NCBI GenBank assembly: GCA_937934295.1
Contig: CALHAI010000012.1
Coordinates: forward strand, 1 to 51,445
DNA length: 51,445 bases
Origin: an uncultured Blastocatellia bacterium
GTDB lineage: Bacteria; Acidobacteriota; Blastocatellia; HR10
Direction of reading: 5' to 3'
The notes beneath the pieces are model-generated. The model was given only the letters and a program-made list of their open reading frames with translations, did not search any database and was not told where the DNA came from. Made by a program: the position numbers and the translations under genes. This document shows positions 46,341 to 51,445 of this stretch, piece by piece. The first letter of the stretch is position 1; every line of letters begins with the position of its first letter.

Positions 46341-46877
46341 TTAGGGGACCAAACGCGAGAAGACGTAGTCGTTATCCTCTTGTGAGGCGTGGCACTCGAA
46401 ACACGCCGCCTTCACGTCGGCGTTCTTGATGAGCGGCTTGCGCGTCTGCGGATCGAAGGCTTGAAAGCCCCAGCCGCCCGTCTCCGGAAAGCGCCGTCGA
46501 TCTTTGACCATGATGGCTTCGATCTTCTTTTTCCCCGCGACGTAAGCGCCTTGCTCGTTCACATGCTCGTAGAGGACGAAGACGAGTTGGCTGCCATCGG
46601 GGAACGGCCCTCCGGCTGCGCTCGCTTGCCGCCCAATCGCGTTCACGTAGATATGGTGGATGCCGCCGAAAGAGCCAAAGAGCGGATGCTTCTCATCGAA
46701 GATCACCATGCTCTTGACGTGCGTCCAGTTCCGATAGTTCGGGAGCGTGAGGCTCTCGACGTCGCCTCGAGCAGCGGCCCGTCGCGGCGAAACAGGCCTC
46801 TCGCCTTGAGCGGCGAGACCGACCCCCACGGCGATCGCGACTAGGACTAGGATCATGAGGTGCTTTCTGCGCGCCAT
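46341..46877 (-). CDS. Cytochrome P460-like c-type protein
   Basis: This exported monoheme protein belongs to the cytochrome P460 family, best known from hydroxylamine oxidation in nitrifiers but widely distributed. The ATG at 46877 follows GGAGG; the frame beyond it to 46976 overlaps the promoter. Residues 5-24 form a signal peptide. The 178-residue chain has the P460 landmarks LPNYRNWTHVKSMVI (45-59), FGGIHHIYVN (70-79), FPDGSQLVFVLYE (92-104), ETGGWGFQAFD (132-142) and a C-terminal heme-c site CFECH (159-163) followed by DYVFS. Whether the lysine-heme crosslink of true P460 forms cannot be told. It is divergent from a fused HxlR-type regulator. Confidence 0.87.
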   Translation of the reverse strand: MARRKHLMILVLVAIAVGVGLAAQGERPVSPRRAAARGDVESLTLPNYRNWTHVKSMVIFDEKHPLFGSFGGIHHIYVNAIGRQASAAGGPFPDGSQLVFVLYEHVNEQGAYVAGKKKIEAIMVKDRRRFPETGGWGFQAFDPQTRKPLIKNADVKAACFECHASQEDNDYVFSRLVP

Positions 46878-46947
46878 CTCCTGAACCTCCTCGTCAGAAT
46901 TTTCGGGTGCTTGTTCGGCACCCTTCTTCATCTGTGCGAGATATGCT

Positions 46948-46976
46948 AGGATAGGGTTCGCTCGCCAGATCGTCAA
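46948..46976 (-). promoter_or_regulatory. Predicted promoter of the cytochrome P460-like gene
   Basis: TTGACG (46971-46976) and TATCCT (46948-46953) are 17 bases apart on the minus strand. The inverted repeat at 46979-46996 begins two bases upstream of the -35. Confidence 0.45.
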
Positions 46977-46978
46977 TC

Positions 46979-46996
46979 AGGCACTTTTTGGTGCCT
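46979..46996. promoter_or_regulatory. Inverted repeat AGGCAC-N6-GTGCCT between divergent genes
   Basis: Perfect 6-bp arms (46979-46984 and 46991-46996) surround TTTTTG, between the P460-like gene and the HxlR-type regulator and next to the P460 -35 box. It is a likely binding site for the adjacent regulator; this is inference from position and symmetry. Confidence 0.5.
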
Positions 46997-47016
46997 TGGA
47001 TACGGAGGGGTGAGGT

Positions 47017-47595
47017 ATGTGGGAGGACACACTGGAGCACTTGCGATGTAAGTGGACGCCGCTCCTTGTGCGTTGTCTGGCGGAAGGCATCTCACGCCCA
47101 GGGCAGTTGAAGCGAGCGATCCCAGGGCTCTCGACCAAGGTGCTCTACGAACGGCTGCACGATCTGCAGCGAGGCGGATTCGTGCGCGCGTTGATCTTCA
47201 AGGGGTATCCACGGCGCGCCGAGTATCATTTGACGGAGAAGGGGCGGCGGCTTCTGCGTATCGTCTCCACGTGTCAGCGATATGACGTTCCCTTGCCTGT
47301 GTTGAGCGAAGTGCTTAAGTGCCGCTGGCTCCGGGACATCATTGGGATTTTGCGAGAGGGGCCGCAGCGCCCCAGTTCTCTGCAGCGACAGCTTGTGGGG
47401 ATCAGCCGTAAGGTGCTCACCGAGAAGCTGGAGAAGTTAGAGCGCTTGCACGTGATCCGGCGAGAGGTGAGCCCGACGCGTCCGGTAGCCGTGTGGTATC
47501 GGTTGAGTGAGGCGGGCGAGCGCTTGAGCGAGCTCTTAGCCGACCTGGATGTGATGTCTCGGCCGATGCGCGTCGCCGTGGGAACGCTCTCCTGA
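47017..47595 (+). CDS. Regulator with two fused HxlR-type winged-helix domains
   Basis: This is a DNA-binding protein of 192 residues made of two consecutive HxlR-like domains. Domain 1 (about 1-85) reads LRCKWTPLLVRCLAEGISRPGQL..GLSTKVLYERLHDLQRGGFV..EYHLTEKGRRLL. Domain 2 (about 92-180) reads LKCRWLRDIIGILREGPQRPSSL..GISRKVLTEKLEKLERLHVI..WYRLSEAGERL. HxlR regulators are normally single-domain proteins of about 100-130 residues that dimerise; here one chain carries both halves. The conserved sensor Cys near the N-terminus of redox-responsive members may correspond to C11 (and C98 in domain 2). GGAGGGG precedes the ATG. It is divergent from the P460-like cytochrome gene, its likely target. 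Confidence 0.85.
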   Translation: MWEDTLEHLRCKWTPLLVRCLAEGISRPGQLKRAIPGLSTKVLYERLHDLQRGGFVRALIFKGYPRRAEYHLTEKGRRLLRIVSTCQRYDVPLPVLSEVLKCRWLRDIIGILREGPQRPSSLQRQLVGISRKVLTEKLEKLERLHVIRREVSPTRPVAVWYRLSEAGERLSELLADLDVMSRPMRVAVGTLS

Positions 47596-47926
47596 GAACT
47601 CTTCATGTGGCCATGATCCATGAGACTGGAGGATTCCCGCAGGCTGCGTCCTGGCGCTTTCTCCAAGGCTTTCTCGGTGGCGAGTAGGTCGCCGATACCC
47701 TGGAGGTTTGGCGCAGGTCCTTCCTCAGCACGCGTGATGCGCATCGCCTTCTCTTCACAATCGGGCGCGACATCCGGCTGGAGCCTCCACAACGGGACGA
47801 GCCGCCGAACGAATCGCCCCCTCGGGAACGGTCAACCCTCCCCGCGCGTGGAGAAGCGGTTCCGCGAACAGACCTCAGGTGCGCTCGCGATCCCTCCCGC
47901 GAAGACCGTGTAGGGCTCCCCCGTCG
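47596..47926. other. Non-coding stretch between regulator and ACT-domain gene
   Basis: This 331-base convergent gap has no recognisable gene. A plus-strand frame (47620-47913) is low-complexity in character and lacks a ribosome binding site. On the minus strand, a short protein-like stretch (TGEPYTVFAGGIASAP) near 47870-47920 stops soon after and may be a gene remnant or chance. I see no tRNA-like fold or clear terminator. Confidence 0.3.
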
Positions 47927-48319
47927 TCAGCGGCCGATGACCGCGAGCGCCTTCTCAATGTTGGACACGGCCATGATGGCGGTCGCGTGCGTTGCCCCCG
48001 GGATCGTCGTCGCATAGGCGTATTTGATGTTGACCTTGGCCTGGGCTAGCTTCTCGGTGATCTCGGCCAGCGCCCCGGGCCGGTGCTCCGCCGAGAAGAT
48101 GAGCGCCTCTTCTTCCGAGAAGCGAATGCGCGCGGCGCGCAGCGCATCGCGCGCTCGATCCAGATCCTCCACGACCAGTCGCACCTTCCCCTTCTCCTTG
48201 ACCTCGGGGACAAAGACAGCCGTGATGTTGACCTTGGCCTGAGCCAGGGCTGCACAGACGCGGTGCAGCGCCCCCGGCTTATTCTCCAACGTGATGGCGA
48301 TTTGCGTGATCGTCGGCAT
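47927..48319 (-). CDS. Stand-alone tandem ACT-domain protein
   Basis: This 130-residue protein is two ACT domains with no catalytic part: residues 6-66 (ITLENKPGALHRVCAALAQAKVNITAVFV) and 72-130 (IFSAEHRPGALAEITEKLAQAKVNIKYAY). ACT domains bind amino acids or other small ligands, so it is probably a regulatory or sensor protein. AAGGAGG lies seven bases before the ATG at 48319; the frame upstream to 48400 is promoter. The neighbouring genes give no pathway clue. Similar free ACT proteins are annotated as amino acid-binding proteins without known partner. Confidence 0.85.
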   Translation of the reverse strand: MPTITQIAITLENKPGALHRVCAALAQAKVNITAVFVPEVKEKGKVRLVVEDLDRARDALRAARIRFSEEEALIFSAEHRPGALAEITEKLAQAKVNIKYAYATTIPGATHATAIMAVSNIEKALAVIGR

Positions 48320-48358
48320 CGGTTGACCTCCTTGCTGAGAATTAGTGAGCCTTCGGAA

Positions 48359-48386
48359 ATTATACGAGAGGGGGCATTTTGGACAA
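48359..48386 (-). promoter_or_regulatory. Predicted promoter of the ACT-domain gene
   Basis: TTGTCC (48381-48386) and a consensus TATAAT (48359-48364) are 16 bases apart on the minus strand, 40 bases upstream of the start codon. Confidence 0.55.
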
Positions 48387-48393
48387 ATCGTGC

Positions 48394-48422
48394 TTGACAT
48401 TCTGAGGCCAATCGAATAAAAA
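48394..48422 (+). promoter_or_regulatory. Predicted promoter of the large secreted protein gene
   Basis: TTGACA (48394-48399) and TAAAAA (48417-48422) have a 17-base spacer on the plus strand. It lies back to back with the ACT-gene promoter and leaves a leader of about 125 bases to the GTG at 48556. Confidence 0.45.
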
Positions 48423-48555
48423 CACCCGTGCGTGTGTTCGGCCTGCTGGCCTTAAGGGTTGAGCACGAAGCGAGTGCGCACGAGCATGAGAGCGAAGGAG
48501 AGGGCAGCTCGAGTGAACGTGAGTCTCCCAGTTCGCGTGGCTCAAGGAGGACGGC

Positions 48556-51445
48556 GTGAGGCGGTGGGTGTGTGCGATCGTGGCCATTTTCGTGCTCTCG
48601 CTCCGGAGCGATCGGACGCTTCCTGAAGGTGCCGAGGCCGTTGGGCGTTCGATCTCTCATGTGATTCGCCATAAGGCGCGTCTGCGGGAAAGCCCCCGCA
48701 TTCCGGTCCGCGATCCCATCCGATCCGAGAGCGCATCGGAGCTCGCTTGGGCTTTGTCTCTTCCTCGGGCGCTCTCTGTGGATGTTGAGGGGGGACCAGG
48801 AGGACACATGCTTTTCGAGTCGCGAGGGCTCATTCCCCTCTCGCTCGCGGTCGCCGATTTCGATGAGGATGGGCGCGCCGATGCTATCGCCGGATTCCTC
48901 GCATCGTGGGGGGGAGCGCTCGTCCTGCCGTTCGGTGGGTCGCTCGTGCGGGGAGAGGATCGCCTGCGCGCGCGCGCCGTGAATATACCGATTGAGCCGA
49001 GGGCGCTTCAAGCGGGCGATTTCGATGGCGATGGGCATGCGGACATTGCGATTGCCGATGGATCGGCGGCGCGCGCGTTCGTCTTCCTCGGCGATGGCCG
49101 GGGCCATTTCGCCGCTCCCCGGGAGATCGCACTGCCCATTGTGCCGCGACTTCTGGCCTCCGCTCCGCGCGTTGGCCCTCCGCTTCGGCCAGCAATGCAC
49201 GCGCTTCTTCGTGTGCCCGTTGATCTCTTCGTGATCGGAGAGACCGAAGGCCGATGGGGGGTCGTTCGCGTGCGCGATCTCACAGTGAGGGATGTCGTCG
49301 CGCTCCCCATGCCGCCCGCGTGGCATGCTGCTTCGGCGGTCACGGCCGATTGGGACGACGACGCGCGTGCCGATCTGCTCGTCGTCGGCAGCGATCGACT
49401 CTTGATCCTCTCCGATCTCGCGCGAGACGGATTCGCGTCTCTCGATATCCTTCCGTTAGAGATCCTCGTGCGCGCGCTTGCGGTGGGCGATTTCGATGGA
49501 GATCGGCGCGCGGATCTGGCCCTTCTGGACGACTCCGGTCGTCGCGTGGACATTCTCTGGAACGCCTCGTTGGAGACGACGCCGATCGCGCTCTCGCAAG
49601 CAGCCCAGGCGCTCGCGTCGGCACATCTGGACACGGATAGCGCGGCCGATCTCGTGATCCTCGCAGCCCATGCGGCGCGGCTTGACATTTGGCCGGGAAA
49701 GCAGTTGCAGCATATGCGTCGCGCCGATGCCCTCGCGTATGGCGCGCAGGGGGTCTCGATCCCTTTGGCAGCGGGATGCGCTCCCGTCGCCGCGCAGGCT
49801 CTCTCTCTCTCAGGGATCGGGGTGGATGATCTCCTCATCATGAGCCGCGAGACCTCAAGCGGTAGTTGTCCAAGCACTTTTCATCTGGCGACGGCGCAAG
49901 CGAATGAGCTTGTCGTGACGACGACGAGCGATGACGGCCCCGGATCGTTGCGGCAAGCTTTGGAAGCAGCGAACGCGAGTTCGGGACCGGACATCATTCG
50001 CTTTCGCATTCCGACCTCAGACCTCGGATTCTTCGCCGGCGTATTCTTCATCCGCTTGCGGAGCCCTTTGCCGGAGATTCGAGGAGGGGGCATCACGTTG
50101 GACGGAGCGAGCCAGATCGCCTTCACAGGAGCGACCAATGGGGATCGCCCGGTCATCGCCCTGACCGGCGAGGTCGGAGGAGCGATCTCCGGACTCGTCC
50201 TCGCCAGCGATCGCAACGCCGTGCGGCGACTCATCCTCGCGCGCTTCGTCGGTGCCGATCAGGCGGCCATTGTGATCCGCGAAGGGGCGGAGAACGTCGT
50301 GGAAGGGTGCTTGATCGGGACGAATGTGACAGGCGGGGGGCCAGCCGGGAATACGACGGGTGTACTCCTGATCGAAAGGGCGCGCGAGAATCGCATCGGC
50401 GGAGCGAGTGCCGAGGCGCGCAATGTCATCTCGGCGAATACGACCGGAATTCTCCTTCGCGGAGCGACGACGGGTAATCTCATCCTGGGGAATTTCATTG
50501 GGACGACGGCCGATGGCGAAGCGCCGCTCGCCAATGTGGATGGGGTGCGCATTGAGGGTGGAGCGAACGGGAATCGCGTGGGAGCACCCGGCGCGGGCAA
50601 CGTCATCGTCGCGAGCGTGGGAAATGGCCTCTGGATTCGCGCGCCCGGGAGCGCTGATCGCAACATCGTGCAGGCGAATCGAATCGGTGTGAGTCCCACT
50701 GGTGCTCCGCTTGGCAATCGCGTGACGGGTATTGCCATCAGCAGCGGCCATGAGAACCTGATCGGCGGGATCGAGGCTGGCGAAGGAAATCTCATCGCCC
50801 ATCAGCACGGGGTTGGCATTCAGGTCAGTGGGGCTTCGCGCGGGAATCGCATCCTGGGCAATTCGATCTGGAACAACGGCGAACTCGGGATCGATCTGCG
50901 CGGGGATGGGCCAACGGTCAACGATCCGGGTGATGCTGATGCAGGGCCGAACGATCTGCAGAATTTTCCCGTGATCGTGACAGCCGTGCAGCGCCCGAAT
51001 CGGCTCGTCTTCACCGGAATCCTCGATACGCGAGCGGGCGACGTCCGCGTGGAGTTCTTCGCTAACGCGGCCTGTCACGCTTCGGGATTCGGGGAAGGAG
51101 AGAGGTTCCTCGGAGCCGTCACCGTGCAGGCGACAGGCGACGCGTCGAATCCGGTGACGTTCACGGCCGAGTTGCCTGTGACGGCGTTCGGTCAGTTCGT
51201 CACGGCGACGGCGACCGATGCCGAGGGGAATACCTCGGAGTTCTCGGCATGCGTGCCGGTGAATGCGGCGCCGATTGCCGAGGCCGGGCCGGATCAGCTT
51301 GTGGATGAAGGCACAGAGGTCGAGCTCGATGGCACGGCCAGTCGTGATCCCGATGGTGATCCCCTCGCCTTCCGATGGCGGCAAGTCTCCGGTCCATCGG
51401 TCTCGCTCTCGGATCCGACATCGCCTCGACCACGATTCACGGCAC
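48556..51445 (+). CDS. Large secreted multidomain protein (FG-GAP-like, parallel beta-helix, PKD-like), 3' end outside window
   Basis: The open frame runs without a stop from a GTG at 48556, after AAGGAGG, to the window edge (963 codons seen). The first residues (VRRWVCAIVAIFVLSL) form a short export signal. Residues about 95-420 contain FG-GAP/VCBS-like calcium-type repeats: VADFDEDGRADAIAG, AGDFDGDGHADIAIAD, TADWDDDARADLLVV and VGDFDGDRRADLALLD. From about 455 a right-handed beta-helix region opens with DDGPGSLRQALEAAN, the usual entry of CSLREA-type adhesin-like proteins. It continues with many GN/NRI turns (ILGNFIGTTADG, NRIGV). Around 915 a PKD/REJ-like domain begins (AEAGPDQLVDEGTEVELDGTASRDPDGD-type). 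It is probably a surface or released protein; function is unknown. Confidence 0.85.
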   Translation, partial: MRRWVCAIVAIFVLSLRSDRTLPEGAEAVGRSISHVIRHKARLRESPRIPVRDPIRSESASELAWALSLPRALSVDVEGGPGGHMLFESRGLIPLSLAVADFDEDGRADAIAGFLASWGGALVLPFGGSLVRGEDRLRARAVNIPIEPRALQAGDFDGDGHADIAIADGSAARAFVFLGDGRGHFAAPREIALPIVPRLLASAPRVGPPLRPAMHALLRVPVDLFVIGETEGRWGVVRVRDLTVRDVVALPMPPAWHAASAVTADWDDDARADLLVVGSDRLLILSDLARDGFASLDILPLEILVRALAVGDFDGDRRADLALLDDSGRRVDILWNASLETTPIALSQAAQALASAHLDTDSAADLVILAAHAARLDIWPGKQLQHMRRADALAYGAQGVSIPLAAGCAPVAAQALSLSGIGVDDLLIMSRETSSGSCPSTFHLATAQANELVVTTTSDDGPGSLRQALEAANASSGPDIIRFRIPTSDLGFFAGVFFIRLRSPLPEIRGGGITLDGASQIAFTGATNGDRPVIALTGEVGGAISGLVLASDRNAVRRLILARFVGADQAAIVIREGAENVVEGCLIGTNVTGGGPAGNTTGVLLIERARENRIGGASAEARNVISANTTGILLRGATTGNLILGNFIGTTADGEAPLANVDGVRIEGGANGNRVGAPGAGNVIVASVGNGLWIRAPGSADRNIVQANRIGVSPTGAPLGNRVTGIAISSGHENLIGGIEAGEGNLIAHQHGVGIQVSGASRGNRILGNSIWNNGELGIDLRGDGPTVNDPGDADAGPNDLQNFPVIVTAVQRPNRLVFTGILDTRAGDVRVEFFANAACHASGFGEGERFLGAVTVQATGDASNPVTFTAELPVTAFGQFVTATATDAEGNTSEFSACVPVNAAPIAEAGPDQLVDEGTEVELDGTASRDPDGDPLAFRWRQVSGPSVSLSDPTSPRPRFTA

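Noticed and set aside
47620..47913. 97-codon plus-strand frame after the HxlR-type regulator
   Set aside because: Ser/Arg/Pro-rich, no ribosome binding site and no recognisable domain; treated as non-coding.

Overview
The window is GC-rich bacterial chromosome, densely coded on both strands. I infer an Acidobacteriota-like organism. It carries two Oar-type TonB-dependent receptors with N-terminal carboxypeptidase-regulatory domains, large families of exported hydrolases, a short PheT, and an infC-rpmI-rplT-pheS-pheT-zapA order. This assignment rests on gene content and is not proven. There is no rRNA, CRISPR array, insertion sequence or phage gene; one tRNA is present.

Left part (1-10.3 kb). 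A tripartite RND efflux operon (adaptor, then permease cut by the window edge) reads leftward. Diverging from it is a TonB receptor, followed rightward by an exported serine hydrolase and an exported amidohydrolase. A perfect 16-bp hairpin lies just after the receptor. Next come rlmD, serA (its -35 box contains the rlmD stop codon), a Kef-like antiporter and an S1/P1-nuclease-like protein (10.7-15.7 kb).

Centre (15.7-30.7 kb), leftward. This is the most coherent accessory region. An FCD-type GntR regulator with a near-leaderless promoter is followed by an M61 aminopeptidase and an MFS transporter. A second Oar-like TonB receptor follows, with a TTGACA/TAGAAT promoter and the palindrome ATTGTATACAAT just downstream of it. 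After a hairpin come a 1416-residue M14-type carboxypeptidase-like protein with a duplicated N-terminal domain, then HyuA and HyuB (hydantoinase/5-oxoprolinase). I read this as a candidate regulated system that takes up peptides or cyclic amides through the outer membrane, trims them outside the cytoplasm, imports the products and opens an oxoproline- or hydantoin-like ring. This is inference; no part of the substrate chain is demonstrated.

Housekeeping block (30.8-46.2 kb). It holds pdxST (vitamin B6), the thrS-infC-rpmI-rplT-pheS-pheT-zapB-like-zapA string preceded by tRNA-Val(GAC), gatCA, alr, a CPBP-family membrane protein with an altered catalytic motif, sppA, and ribH-nusB followed by a secreted coiled-coil protein of unknown function.

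Right end (46.3-51.4 kb). A cytochrome P460-like c-type protein diverges from an unusual regulator made of two fused HxlR-type domains, with an inverted repeat between them. Then come a stand-alone tandem ACT-domain protein and a large secreted protein (FG-GAP-like, parallel beta-helix and PKD-like parts) that runs off the window.
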